This document shows positions 11,884-24,955 of a stretch of DNA of 64,000 bases, one piece after another. A program made the position numbers and the translations under genes. This stretch comes from Glossina fuscipes. Taxonomy: Eukaryota; Arthropoda; Insecta; Diptera; Glossinidae. The notes under the pieces are model-generated. The model did not search any database and was not told the origin of the DNA. It worked only from the letters and a program-made list of their open reading frames with translations. Every line of letters starts with the position of its first letter. The first letter of the stretch is position 1. The DNA lies in NCBI RefSeq assembly GCF_014805625.2, contig NW_023998493.1, forward strand, positions 1,102,082 through 1,166,081, given 5' to 3'.

Positions 11884-12800
11884 TTGTTTTATATGTTCTT
11901 TTCTAATATACATGGCTGGTTTACACTCGATTTACAAGCGGCACGCCTGTTTCGACTTACGCTATCAATGGATTGCCTTTAATACCGTTTTCAGTTGTTT
12001 TCAAATTTCTTTCATTTACTGTACGATCTGCGTGGTGCTTTGTTTACTATACGTAGTATGTATTTTATTAAAATGTATGAATGTGATTAATAATGATTTT
12101 AATTAACTTTTTCATTTATTTGTAATCATTTTAATATAATGCAATACATTTTCATGTTCGTTTTAAAGTGTAGTTAAAATAACGAAAGACTTCAATTAAA
12201 TATATCAAAATGATTAGTAATTTTTCAATCAACTTTGAGAAGAAAAAAAGAAGGTCAGATGTCCGTTGGTAGTTGTAAGACGCGGTTTCGCTATGATAAA
12301 ATTTGCTATTATTTAAAGCAGTTTTAATATAACATGATTTCAAAAAGTCGAAAATGTGTTCGGCTGATTTTTTCTGTCATTTGCGATTCAATAAGAGGAA
12401 TCACCATTTTTAATGCTAGAGGAAAATCTCTGATTTTCTTCTCGAGAAGTGACAGCATGCGTTTTGTTCATTGCTCCTCAATGAAGTTGATAAAATTTTC
12501 AATTGATTTGCTTTTAATTTTCTGCAAAGTGAATAGAGAAAAGTGAAAAAAGTACTCAGCAAAAGGTTCTAAGTGCGTACGAATGGTAATTAGAGGTAAA
12601 AAGAACTTGCGTATATTTTGATCAGCGACGTCTGTTGGTGAACAGATAAAGTAATGCGAAGTACAATGGTTTAGTTCGATGATTTCGACTTTTTTCTACA
12701 TCAAATAATAATTTTCCATTTAATATTATTGAGTTATTCAGCGTGTGTGGACGCTAATCAGGGAACCGTCAAAATTGTGTTTTCAACATTCTTTACTTTT
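11884..12800. other. Intergenic, nothing recognised
   Basis: AT-rich sequence after the nxf2 stop, including its probable 3' UTR. Short ORFs here (60-70 codons, both strands) have no recognisable motif. Confidence 0.6.
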
Positions 12801-12811
12801 GCTGTTTGATT

Positions 12812-13455
12812 TAAAGGGGGCAGATGGCTGCCATACGAATTGACTGAAAATGCCATTTGAAACCGTTTCAACGTAACGGTTGCATTTCTTGCGAGGCAAT
12901 AAAAGGAGAGTTTTCTGTAGTGTATTGTGATCGGCGACAAGTCTAAGTCTACTATGACAATGTCAAAGGCAAAAATTATGGGTTAGGCTAGAAGACCCAT
13001 CCGCATAGACACCGAAGCGAAATATTCATGGCCATAACGTTTTGCTGTGTATATAGCGAAATCAGCTTTGATCAGTTGTAATGTATTACGATCTGATAAA
13101 ACTGAATGAAATTGTTACTATGGATGTCTATTGACGTTAATTGAATAAATTAAACAATCTATTGTTGCAAAAAAGACCAAAAACAGACACAAGGTCATCC
13201 TCTTGCATGACAACGCTCGGCCACAGCTCGAGTGGGAAGTTCTGTCGCATCAGCCACCCGCGCACTCACCAGACAACGCCTTCTGATTACGATTTGTTCA
13301 GATTGATGCACGGTGGCTTGGCTAGCAAGCGGTTTCAAAATGCTGAGGAAGTGCAAAAATGGGCCGATGATTGGATCGCTGCCAAACCAACATCGTTCTT
13401 TCGTCATGTTGCCAGAAAGAATGAATGAAAAAGAAGTATAAACTGAACGAGCGGT
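12812..13455 (+). pseudogene. Mariner transposase relic (C-terminal two thirds)
   Basis: Read across frames, the plus strand gives a decayed mariner transposase. In order I see GRWLPYELTE (family: W-VPHELTE), a run like LARQ-KESFL, then TPKRNIHG, VILLHDNARP around the second catalytic Asp (13190-13225), a WEVLSH-type block, and SDYDLFRLMHGGLA followed by WADDWIAAKPTSFFRH near 13290-13420. Stops and frameshifts interrupt every part, and the first catalytic DEKW is lost. The SDYxLF and WIAxK blocks resemble the Mos1 side of the family rather than the copies at 39.8 and 57 kb. No inverted repeats were found. Confidence 0.8.
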
Positions 13456-13462
13456 TCTTTTA

Positions 13463-13950
13463 AACAAAAATTTGTAACTTTTTGCTCGTTACTCACAGAT
13501 TATAAAAAATGGAAAATTGTCGGCCGTGCCCGCACAAAGTTACAATTAATTAAATTTTATTTTTTTCAGACAAAATGTTTAAAATAATTTTGCACATTCC
13601 TCAAAGGAAGATCTACTATCTGCCACCGATATGGGTATCAAATAAAAGCACTCTGAAAGTAGAAGTCGACAAGATAAGTGTGTTATTTCTAAATAAATTA
13701 TGGTGTCCGTCACGGCGTAGTGGATTAAGTTTTTTGTTACAATACCATTTTGATATGGGTATCACATAAAAGGAATAGAATGAAAAAAGCTAAGTCTGCC
13801 GACACAAAATTAATTACGGAGGACGACACGACATGGTAAATTAAATTTTTTTAATAATAGCTTTTAATGAAGTGAAAGATATATTTTATTCCATTCCCTT
13901 TTTTATGAGAATAAATAAAAGCACAGAAAGCCAAAGACCTCATGGTCTCA
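13463..13950 (+). repeat. Dispersed repeat family B, copy 1
   Basis: This segment matches 42744-43108 over most of its length. Shared blocks include ACTTTTTGCTC-TTACTCACA, AGATAAGTGT, GTC-CG-CG-AG-GGATTAA, GATATGGGTATCACAT, GACATGGTAAATTAAATTTT and AATAATA-CTTTTAATGAAG. Blocks are in the same order and strand. GATATGGGTATCA occurs twice in this copy (about 13629 and 13753). The repeat starts immediately after the mariner relic and ends at the foldback element. Class unknown. Confidence 0.7.
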
Positions 13951-13952
13951 TT

Positions 13953-14160
13953 TTCAATAATTGAAAATGTATTTGTTTAGTCACAGCTTTCGCATGTATA
14001 AAAGTTGCGACCAACTGCGACAAATACATTTTCAATTATTGAGAATTGTAAACAAACATAGACGCTTACTCTCAGATGGTTGCAATTGTTATACGCTTAC
14101 TCTCAGATGGACGCAATTTTTATACATGCGACACGTGTTAATAAACAAATACATTTTCCA
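13953..14160. mobile_element. Foldback (long inverted repeat) element, MITE-like
   Basis: The left arm at about 13963-14011 and the right arm at about 14112-14160 are inverted copies of about 49 bases with roughly eight mismatches. Both contain GAAAATGTATTTGTTTA and CGCATGTATAAAA followed by TTGCG. A second, inner palindrome (TTTTCAATAATTGAAAA at 13952-13968 and TTTTCAATTATTGAGAA near 14030) adds further pairing. There is no coding capacity. It abuts the end of repeat copy 13463-13950, so it may have inserted there. Confidence 0.65.
14062..14123 (+). repeat. Two-copy direct tandem repeat inside the foldback loop
   Basis: GACGCTTACTCTCAGATGG followed by TTGCAATTGTTATAC-type sequence is repeated once (about 14061-14092 and 14093-14123) with period about 31 bases. 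The second copy runs into the right arm of the foldback. Confidence 0.7.
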
Positions 14161-14814
14161 TGATGGTGGCCACTTACTTGTTTTCGTATAAAAAAATTAA
14201 AGTTGGCTTACTTTGTTGTTTGTGTACATGTTTGGAAAGAAATTTCGCTGACCATAAATTGTACATCTTAAGACTTGATTTTGATAAAAGACGGTGCCAA
14301 AAGGTAAGGGGTTATGAGTTCAGATATATTGCTTAGATAAACCCTACGATATGATATACGATCCGCACGTCAAATAAGGGATTCTTCCTGGCTTTAAACT
14401 GTTGTAATCACACAAGTTCAATTGTTTTGGATTTTTTCGCTTTACTTATTTGCCGTAAGCTCACGTACAAAAAATTGCTGAAAATATTTCGATAAGTCCC
14501 TGCTTGAGCTAAGTAAACTAGATTTATCTCCACGTAACCAGGCTTTCGTTACGACGATATAAATAAAATACATATATTTCATTTAATATTATTGAATAAA
14601 TATGCGACAATCGAAAGGAATGGTTTATTTTCTTGTTTTATAATACAAAAGAATTCAAAATTAATCTTCTTTTTCATTTTTTTTTATTGGAAAACATTTG
14701 GAAAACTAAACTATTCAACTTTTGGTATTTTTTGTTCAAATACTTGTGGCCGTTATGCCCGATGTGTTAAAAAGCAAATGAAACGAGCTCAACAAGTCGT
14801 ATACGTAACCATTG

Positions 14815-14849
<35 letters not shown>

Positions 14850-17800
14850 CGTATATTTATTTATTTATAATGCAACTAAGACAAACTGTACGCATAACCG
14901 AATACAAATAAATAAATGTTTCTGTGCTACCAAAATATAAAATATTTTAGAGCATCCATGAAACTTCTTGAGTTCATTGATTGTCAGTGTACGCTGATAA
15001 TGCGTAAAGCCAGCACAGATTCAATTTTGTGTAAGAAAAATCGAAAACTGAATCAAATATTTTTCTCTTCAAATATAGTGAAAACATGTGCAATAAAATT
15101 CACGCAAAATAGTTTCTAAATCTAATTCTATATAATTGGAATTGGAAATTTAGATATAAATAAAGTAAACGAAACGAACAAAATGTTTGCGATAATCAAG
15201 TTAATCACCATAAAGGAAACGATATAATGAAAATTGTCAAAAGTAACTTAAAGTGTTGCCCACAATTACAAGTAATGGAAGAGTGTTTCGATACTGTAGC
15301 GAAGGAAATTGATTAAGAGAAATGTTTGCTTTTGATGGTCGTTCGGAAATAATTGGAACTGATCAATCAGCTTTTAATAATTATGTTAATGTCACGAAAA
15401 TTTCTCATAAATCGAAGATTATACCATCGAAAGGACGAGAAGGCACTGATTAGAAAAAAGTAAGCACAACCAAGCTTTTAACATCTCTTCTAAGCTTGTG
15501 AATATGCAAATCGCTATTAATACTTATAATGCTGATCAGAATCGATACAGGCATTGACGTTTTATTATTTCGTGTCAAGGTTCGGTAAAGGCAAAATTAC
15601 GTCCTTACCAGCCTTAAGGTCGCACTTAAGTTTTAGGTGGAGAAAATCAGGCCATGGTGAGCGAATTCATTAATCTAGCTATGTCTGCTTACCTACTCCT
15701 TACAACTTTGTGTGGAATAGAAAGTGTGAATTCAAATATTTCTTTTTCTATTCGTCCGTAGTGGGTTAAAAAACAATTAAATCGGCTGTTGCGGCTTTGG
15801 TTTTAAACAGCGAACATCCGGAAATTTCATATATATTGCTTTTCAATGTGTTGTTACATGTCTGGCGTATAAGCGCAAGTTTGAAATTCGCAAATATTTG
15901 TAATGTGGAGGATTAAGCATACCTTGTACAAATTTTGGATTAGTGAAACGAATTTATCAAGTTATGATTGCTTGTCCGTGCAGTCACGAGTAAGAACTCA
16001 AGACTTTCTCTGACATAAAAACCTTTTCTTTATGTTTGTCAGCTCAATTTCCAAAATCGACTGAATCATTTCATAATTTCGGTCAATATTATCATCATTT
16101 TGCATACTTCGTATCTAGGTCTAATCACAAAAAAATGTAGTCGTAATCACATAACGTCTCGATTGCCTGTGATTTAAAGTGAGTGCGGAAGACTCACTCT
16201 GAGACTAGTGGAATTGTCGTTTCCCTTTTAATACAAACCATTACATATTTTCATGTCATGCCTCACATCAGTCAGCGATTAATTCTGCTTTTCCCTTTGT
16301 TTTTCTTTTAGTGACCGTAAAATGTCATTATGTCGCAGACGGCCAATCACCTGTTAGGGTGATGAAGTTGCTTAGCCAAAAATTTATTTATAAAATTTAA
16401 GCGCATAAAAATCTAATAGAGATTTATGGCTGCTCTTAAATCGTTGCCATCTAGTTTAGAAAAAATTTGGGTTAATATTATATAGAAGGAAAGCAAGATT
16501 TCTATTAATCTTTAAAAATATTTTTCTTTATTAAAAATGTATTTTAATTGGCATGGACTTTAATATTAATTGTTTAATATCTTTCAACAGTTTATATGGT
16601 CGTTGGTAAATATGTCTTTATGCTAGAGAATTAAAAATAAATAAAATTAACTTTATAGAAGGAGATTAGGTTTTCTTCGCACAAACATGGAAAATATTTC
16701 ACAAAACAAAGAAAGCTATGTTGAAATTGTTTTTTCTTAGATTCTCTTGCTTTTACATTTTCCCTTACATAAGAGAAGCAGTTAAGTTCCACTCTTAATT
16801 CCCGCGGTTAATTAAAGCTTTCTTTCGTTCAACTGAACATTTGTGGTTAGCGGTAAAATAAACATTTATGACTGATGAAATGTGTTAAGGGGAGACGAAA
16901 TATGTGGTCGATATGTGAATTTAACTAAGGCTTCAGATTTTCCACGGTCATCAATGCGAATTCAAAAGCTTTTATTTCTCATTGGCTACTTATTGTTACT
17001 CTTGGTTTCATTACGATCCTTGGCTAAGAAAGGCCTTATCTTACATCCCTCCACCTCTATGATAGGCATAACGTGCGGAGATGATTCAGACATTGGCATC
17101 TGCCTGCCTTCGTGCGCATTGATGAATCTTCCAGTGTGATGATGATCGTAAAATTTAAATTAGAAAATAAATAGGAATACATAGAGTATATGGCTACGGC
17201 TGTCGTTTCTATGAATAATGTTTTACTTAAGTAGAAATGCAAGTCGAAAACAGGTTGAGGATAGGTTAAGGAAATGACTTTTGTTATTCTGATAAATGAT
17301 GATAGAAGAATCTTCTCTTTTCTTACAGTGGTTAACCCGAAACTTAAATTTCCTTCAAGAAACTTCGCAAACCTCTCCCTGTAATCTGTAGATTCTTCCA
17401 CCGTGTTCTGTGGTTTTAATTTGTCTCTGCATTTTGTATTTTTGCTTTTTCGGAAAAACAAAATTCGAAGTGTATAGAAAATATAAGTTATTCGTTTTCG
17501 GTTAAAAATATAATTAAACTTGACAGACGGCCTAAGCATTTTTGAATACGTCTTAAAAGATGGACACATATTGCATTGCATCTTAGACTTATTCTTACAC
17601 TTAGAATTAAAAAATAGTTGGTCTGAAGAATTGATTTACTTACAAAACTATAGACTTATTACATCCACATAATTATTGTTTTGTTTGCGAGCAATGCAAA
17701 ATGGGCTAACTGAGACTAACACTATGCTAGTCTTCAAAGTTACATGTTCCGATGATTAAGCTGTCTGTTGCAGCCAACTAGGTCAGTTTAAAAGTTCTAT

Positions 17801-18200
17801 TATATGCTATTGAGAAATTGAAATGAATAAAAAAATTAAGAGTTTGGCACAATTGCAAAAGAAATCAAGCAAAATATTTTTTGTTTAATTTGGGGTTATC
17901 TGCCTAAGCACACACTCGTAAAACGTAGATCATTCAAAGGTCATTTTAGCTAACAAGACTAAAGTACGCCTTCAATTAAATGAATGTTTTGCAAATTTTT
18001 GTGTCTCGCTTCAGGTAATAGATGTTCTGCGTTTGTTTGGAGGCGGTTGTTGTCTCCGTACAATCATATGTTTTTAGGGATATTTCTTAAGTTTGGTTTA
18101 TAACATACTTTCAGATGTGATTGTCATTGCGCGTACGAATATCGGCTTATTTATCAATTTTTCCATTCTTAAAATCGCTAAATGTAAAAAAAAGCAGAAT
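14161..18200. other. Intergenic, no recognised gene
   Basis: AT-rich with a (TA)n microsatellite at about 14813-14850. A 43-codon ORF at 15322-15453 and longer ORFs around 17 kb have no recognisable domain. I see no splice-linked coding structure. Confidence 0.5.
16954..17139 (+). CDS. Hypothetical small secreted peptide (speculative)
   Basis: A 61-codon ORF (read from an internal Met of a longer open frame that begins at 16882) starts MRIQKLLFLIGYLLLLLVSL, a strong signal-peptide-like segment. A short mature part follows with three cysteines (ITCGDD, GICLPSC) and it ends MNLPV before TGA. I do not recognise a family. An opposite-strand open frame of 174 codons overlaps it (17057-17581), so at least one is chance. 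There is no promoter or homology support. Confidence 0.2.
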   Translation: MRIQKLLFLIGYLLLLLVSLRSLAKKGLILHPSTSMIGITCGDDSDIGICLPSCALMNLPV

Positions 18201-18204
18201 ATTG

Positions 18205-18985
18205 TAGCCGGGCAAAGACGACATTCAGATATCCTACATCTTATCGTGTAGAACAGTTATTCGCTCATTTTGATAATACACTAAAAATTACAGATTATAT
18301 TCATGCAAACTACGCAAATTGGAGGACCCCGAAAATATTATATGGCGTGGTCCAAATTTAGCAGACCTACTTTACTTCCCAAACATTTTATTATATTTCA
18401 TCTTCCGTCGTAAAAAACCAGAAATTAGATGTTCTCTGCTTATAACGGTTTGTTTTTCATGGTAACTCCTATACATGTTAGGTTCTAAAAGATAGACCAA
18501 CGTGGCCCAAATTCGCTAAGGTTGATTTCTTTGTCAATTTGCTTTGATGGACCAGTTTTTAGCATGAAATATTGAACATTAGACATTTTTACCATATAAA
18601 GATTTCGTTTTCGTAGAAACGGTTATACAAGAGGAGGTTCGAAAAATTGTTACAACCGCATCAAATTGTTCATACCAATTTAGAATGACGAAACACTGTT
18701 ACACATCGACTTTCGTCGAAAAAGTTTAAAATATGGAATTTTTTGCCATCTAACAGCTTTTCAAAATAAGGCGTTATATGCGGAGTGGTCAAAAAAGTGG
18801 ACGGATCCAGCCATTCTAAATAGCGTTCGCGTTTGGAAAACACGTCAACGTACCAAATGTCGTCAAAATATCTGAAAAGTAGCGACCAGTAGCCTGACAA
18901 AATTTTACACATAAAATTTTTACGAAATTTTAGACAGACTCAGACACAAGTGGATAGGGTGTAGAGTATAAAAAACGAATGTATT
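18205..18985 (+). repeat. Dispersed repeat family A, near-full-length copy
   Basis: The left end ATTGTAGCCGGGCAAAGACG matches the start of the copy at 26690. The middle, with TTCATACCAATTTAGAATG near 18672-18690, matches 29915-29935 and, inverted, 33220-33240. The part around ATAGCGTTCGCGTTTGG near 18818-18836 matches 46565-46583 and, inverted, 24880-24900. The right end is GAGTATAAAAAACG. No coding potential is visible. Of the copies in this window it alone has both ends in one piece. Confidence 0.7.
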
Positions 18986-21900
18986 TTAATGCATACTACA
19001 AACAGATTCGTGTTTGCGTGTCGTGGGGCATTTCTATGTATAAAAGTAAGACATTGGCTACAAATTCAGGAAAAACATGACTTTCAAGTTCTTGCGCGTG
19101 GTTTATTACTGAAAATGGACCTATTGAAGTACTTTTAAAACTAAAATTGATTGGGTTTTTTACTTGTTGCTTATAGTGTACAACAGACACGATGCAAACT
19201 TTTACGTATAATTTGCGGTCATGATACTATTACTACAGTACCAGTATAAGAATGGAAAAAATTGGTGAAGCTCAGGAAATATACTTGCTTCTATTTTAGA
19301 TAAAAATAGTCGGAGAAAGGAAAATTCGATGGCAGCCGATTATTATTTTCCAACTTCTTTTGTTACGGATTAATCCAAATATCGAAGGCCTGACATTTCT
19401 AGCGAAAGCAATCAAAGGAAACTGCGAGCACCTTACAATCTTACAACTTGTCTAAATCTAAAATTTTGGCATACAAATATTCTGACTCCGAGAATTTGCA
19501 ACGAAGCTTTACGTTTTCCGTTATGAAATTATGACTTTATGTGTATATATGTATTACAGGATAACATAAGTTGAAATGCACATTTTTTCAAGTTGAAAAG
19601 CTACATATGGAAAACACTTATCCACTTCGTTCAATGCTATTTCTAAGAATACCAATACCTTTTTACCGGCCGACACATACTTACAATCTGTTATTTGATG
19701 ATTGCAATTCCCTCAATAAAACTTGATTCAAATGTTAATTGGGAAGTCTGTATATACATTGTCATTGATATGGCTTTAAAAATTCGTTTATGTGAATTTA
19801 GTCATAACATCTTGGGCGAAAAAAAATGTACTAACATCGCATCACATGTCTCAGGATTGGCACCATTTGCCTCGTGCTTTCCTTGAAATATTATAATTCA
19901 ATAAGATGATTGCTTTGGGGAGCCTAATTGTTACATACAATTTGAATTGATGTTATTCTTAGAATAAATTTGATGGATTTTCTAGAGCTCATATGGAAAA
20001 AATTTGTTTATTAAAGTAGTCATTGAGTAGAGAAGATAGTTCTGGTTCCGGTAACTGCTGAGATGGAGTCTGGGTCTTTCAAGCGACTAATCTGATCGAT
20101 TGATCTTCAATTAAGAATTTTTTTGGGGAACATCAATAACCGGAATGCAGTACACGAAGTGTTGTAATATTTTGATAAATACCCCGGAGATTAGACATTT
20201 CTTGATATTTTTGCTCAGAAGGCTAGCATTTTCTTGCCTAGCATGCTTTTACATACTTTTCGGTCTGCCATCGAATTATTTTCTTCAGCATATTCTATAA
20301 AGTTGCTTTCAATTCTAATATGCAAATTAGTTCGATTAGAAGAATTTGCAAAACTTAGGCTAATCGAAAGATGGCCAATCAAACCACTGAATTGCTGCGA
20401 TGCACTGAATCATATTCCTATTTGAAAGAAAAATGTTCAGATCATAAGCTCATTTTCTCGCTCATTAAGAAGATCGGCCTCAGGGCATTTTTAATATTAG
20501 AACTTCAAAAGAAAAAAAAAAGAAAAGAAGAGATTTTATAATAATAGAAATATAATGGAAAGTTGAGGCATGTAATGTTTTTTTTGTTGTTTTTGTTAAT
20601 ACTAATGCGTTAGTAGGTGTTAAAGATTCGGTCTCAATTCATTATAATTCTCTTTCCCTCGCTAGCTTTCGTTTTGCATTTTATTTTCTTTTCTATGAGC
20701 GATTATTGTTGCTTTGCTTGCTCTGACTAATGATAACTGTCCACAAATCATTGGGTGGTTTTTTACTTAATGTTTTATTTTTTCTTTTTTCTTTTTTTCG
20801 CTTTTTTTGCTAAAAGCTTTGGGAAGCTTTAATCGAAAAGTTAGTCAATCGGTGTCCGACCGAAACGAAAGATCTCGCATTAAATTAATAATAATAAAAA
20901 TTGAAATTTATTTGAGAATTTTTTTAAATTTAGTTTAATTTAGTATAAAAGAATTTAGAAAGAAAAAAATTACAAAAATTTTCTTAATCAACGAATTAAA
21001 CGAATCGCATAAGAAATTTTCAAAAAAAAAACGAAACGTTTTTCTTTTGTTCGAATTTCAACAGGACTGTCTCAGTTAACGACTTTGTAACATTTAAGAT
21101 TTTTAAAGCATCAATCAATCAACTAAATAATTATCACATGAATTGTATAATACACGAGACTTTTCAAGTACAGTTAATTTTCTGCCTGCCTATATGTGTT
21201 TATATACATAACAAAATGCAGAATGACGTCATTATGTAAATTTTTTTGCTGTCAAAATTATTCATACTATTATTAAATAAATAAATATTATACATAAATA
21301 ATAAAAAAAAAAAACACATATTTCGGAACAAATAAAGAATGCTTTGAATAACTGTTCTTTGGCCACAATTGTTTAATTGTTATGATTAATAATTCCTGTC
21401 AAAGTGTTAAAGAACTTTTTAGTGCTGAAAAAAACTTAAAAAGTTTTTCATGAAAAACTTACATTACCATACGTAAATCATCGATTTCAGGACAGTAATG
21501 GTTGTGGTATTGCTCGCGATTTTTGAAAAGGATTACCTGACTAAGGATTCAAACTATCTTGGTAAGGTTCGCCTTTAGCATTTCTTGCAAGGAAACTTTT
21601 CGATCAACACGTGCGTTTCTATATGCCGTTAAAGTGATCGCAGTTCATCTAAACTCTAAAAATGTACGATTAAATAAATTAATGTGAATGTGAAAGCGGC
21701 TCGCAAAGTGAAGCCAGCTTAACTTGTTCAGGCCATCAAGAGTTAAAGCTTTACTGTTTAAATCATACAGAAGACGTAGTACTACTATAGGTTTACTTCA
21801 ATAAATCAGTCTCGAAGATTAGTTTTCTAATGGTCAAAGCGATGATCTAAAACTTACGTTGATTGCCTAGAACTTATCAATAAGATAACGAAGTGAAATT

Positions 21901-24685
21901 TGTACGCGCACAAGTTATAAATAGGGGCACTTTGAAAAGTACTCCGCCTAGCGAATGTATCTCTCGGTCAATGTGTACTGGTCAGCCAGTAGTAGAGATT
22001 GGTTTATCTTGGTGTATCATCGCGTAGGATTATTAAAAGGTTTTATTTATAGGCGATGTGAGAGATGACTTTAAATTTAAAACGAGCAGCATACTGTAAG
22101 CGCTGTTTTTAAAACTATAATTTTGACAGTGGTTTAGAACTGGTTTATGCAAAATAGAATGAAGTTTGTTCTTCTTCAAAGGTCCAGAAGCATTTCTGCT
22201 CACATCATTTACTGCGCCTTGTAAAGGCAAAAGCTTCAAGGCCGTTAGTGGCTAGTTAAATCTTTTACTGCTCTTCACTTCTTCTTTTTCTTGCTAGCCA
22301 AACATATTTATTTATGGTATTTGTAAATCCTAATAGACTTGTTTCCTTACAAGCATGATATGTGCGTAGCAGACCTCTCATTAAGGATGTAAATTCTTCA
22401 TCACAGTAATAATGTGGATCGATTTATTCACGTCAGTTCTCTGTCCAGTGATTTGTTTATCATCTGTTGCTGAAGCACTTATATTCGGCATAATTACTTT
22501 TATTTGATGACCACAAATCAAGTTTAGAAACAATATTTGCTTTCAGTGGAGGCTGATCTAAACAGATATAAACTTTCCAGGGCCATATAAAAGTTAATGT
22601 AAAAATGATTCCAATAAGGCAAGTGGCGCAATTTTTATGAACGCAACATTCAAAAACCTTTATGTGTTAATTCCAAGTGCTTGGTGTCCAAGATTAGTGT
22701 AAAGACGAAAGCAGATTTCCACGTTGACTCTACGGTGATTCATATGCTATTCAATTTCTTTTCGCTTCCAGCTGCCGACAAAAATGGCGAATAGGCGCGA
22801 CATAATTAAAAGTTAAGCCCGCCATGAAAAATATTTTATGCTTATGCCGACTCTGATGCGTATATACTTTTTAATCTATCCCTTTCGTATAATCTCTAAT
22901 TTATGGCGTTGGATTCTGTGAGTCATTTAAAATCATGCGTTACAAATCAAAGAGCAAAAATATTATATCTCTCTCAAGCCGTTTATATTTTCGTTTATTC
23001 GGAAAAAATATTGGCATAATTCCAATTTTTCGTCTATTTCATCCTTTCAACATGTTGTGAAAGCAATAAGAAAAACATTAGTATTTTTACTTTTTTGTGT
23101 TTTTTTTTTTTTTTTTTTTTTTTTTTGAGCAGAGAATTTTTATAAACATTTATTCATCTTTTTTTTTCTTTTTTTTTACAAAATGTTACTTATTATATTT
23201 TATTGAAAATTTTTTTTTAAAATAGATATTATTGAGAATATTTAATCGGTAAAGAATCTTTAGATGAGAGATGTGTATAAAGCCAAAAAGAAATCTTTTG
23301 AAATCGTCTCCAAGTGAAGTTTACCTTTTTTAAACTCATAAATAATAATCTGGGCAGAGTATCCAAAATTCGGTTTAATATATGAATTTGCCAAAAATAT
23401 GCAAAATAGATCATTAGTCAGATAAGTATGTATTAGAGGAGCGCATTTAAAGATGTTTTGAAAAGAGAAATTACATCCGATTTTTTAACCTTAAATCTTC
23501 ACATTTGCTTTAAATCACTTGACGTTTAAATATGCTCAGCATGGAGCACTACTGCTTTAATAAAATGTGCTTATATTATATAAAATCTGAATCGTACGTC
23601 TAACGGCAATTTGCGACAATTATAAGTGGTTAGTACGCTTGCAAACGTTAAGGCAATGAGAATTCAAGGCTCGCCTCAAGAGGAGTAGAACTTTCTCAAT
23701 TTGCTTCACTAGCTACCCGGCCAAAGCAGGTATCAATTTAAAATTTGACCGTCATCTACAAAGCAATGATTTTTATCCATTTATTTGTTTAAAGTTGTGG
23801 AGGACCATAGTATTAGTTTTTGGAATGTGTTAGGTAAAGAGTAACGTTCGAGCGGTTTTCTTCATCAAAGTTTAAGCACATCTTGGTTATATTGTTAATA
23901 GTTTTAATTATTAAAATAATATTTTAAGTATATTTTGAGCGATAATCTTTTGCCATGGTTTTTGGTAAAACAACAATGTCTACGACTTGAGAATTTTTGA
24001 GATTTCAATAGAGCAATGAACGAAGTAATTTCCACAGGCCTCTTTTGAAATTAGCTTTACTTCATTAAGAGGGTTGCGCAGAGAGCGAAACAAGTGTTAG
24101 GTGGGTAGGTCATGCCTTTCTTCCCATCTCACAAAAAAACAAAGCATTAATTATCGTGATGTCAATTCTAACGTAATTCGATCTGTTTCAATTTTTCCAT
24201 TAATTTGCGTTGTACGCAAATGCCGAGCCAACATTACGTAAGTGGTTTAAAACAGTTTCTTGCTTAATATTCCGGCTTATTATTCACTTGATGGTGTTGG
24301 TTTAACCAAAATTGCACGCCTCTAACCACGCGTGCTAGAAAGAAATTTACAAGGATTATATAATGTTTCCCAGATTGTACAGATTGTACAGATACATAGA
24401 TATATACACATATTTATATTATTTAACATAAAATAGCTGGCGTTTAGTGGGTAAAAATTTAATTTAAGTTGAATAAAAACAATTTCATAGAACGCCAATT
24501 TTGTTGAATTCCGAGATGGCCTGAAGATGCCAGATTTAACAAATCGATGAGTTTCAATTCAGCTCCCGAACAAGTTCAAACATCTCCATTACGCTATGGA
24601 AAATAGCGGCGTACACGTCAATGAGTTTTATCACAGATAGCCGAACTTTTCTGTATTAACAAATTTTTACCTTTGATATTATCGG
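18986..24685. other. Intergenic, nothing recognised
   Basis: Scanned on both strands with no domain or splice-linked exon found. It contains a long poly(T) run at about 23101-23127 and other T-rich tracts. A TATAAATAGGGG string at 21916-21927 resembles a core promoter, but no coding start follows it. Confidence 0.5.
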
Positions 24686-24699
24686 AAATGATTTATAAC

Positions 24700-24955
24700 A
24701 GTCTTCTAAAGCACTTTTGTTACAAGCGTATATTAACTATGTGCGAATGTATCCAGCATCCAGAAGGTAGAACCACTTTTTCGATCTAAGTGCATCTGTT
24801 CGTCTGCCCATCTGCCCATCTGTTCAAGCTCAGGCTGCAAAAGATATCTTAGTAAAATTTTGTACACCGATGTGTTTCGCCCCAAGGACGAACTCTATTG
24901 GCAATAGTTCGGATCAGGCTACTTTTTCGATCATTTTCCGTATAACGTGTTTTTT
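24700..24955 (-). repeat. Dispersed repeat family A, inverted partial copy
   Basis: Read on the minus strand it gives AATAGAGTTCGTCCTTGGGG then CGAAACACATCGGTGTAC, close to 46565-46605 (AATAGCGTTCGTGCTTGGGG, CGAAATACGCCGAAGTGTAC). An ACAGATGGGCAGATGG stretch and a poor 3' tail follow. Only the right half of the family is present. Confidence 0.6.

Noticed and set aside
21916..21927. TATAAATAGGGG core promoter, possibly of an LTR element
   Set aside because: No paired LTR, primer-binding site or gag/pol sequence found nearby.
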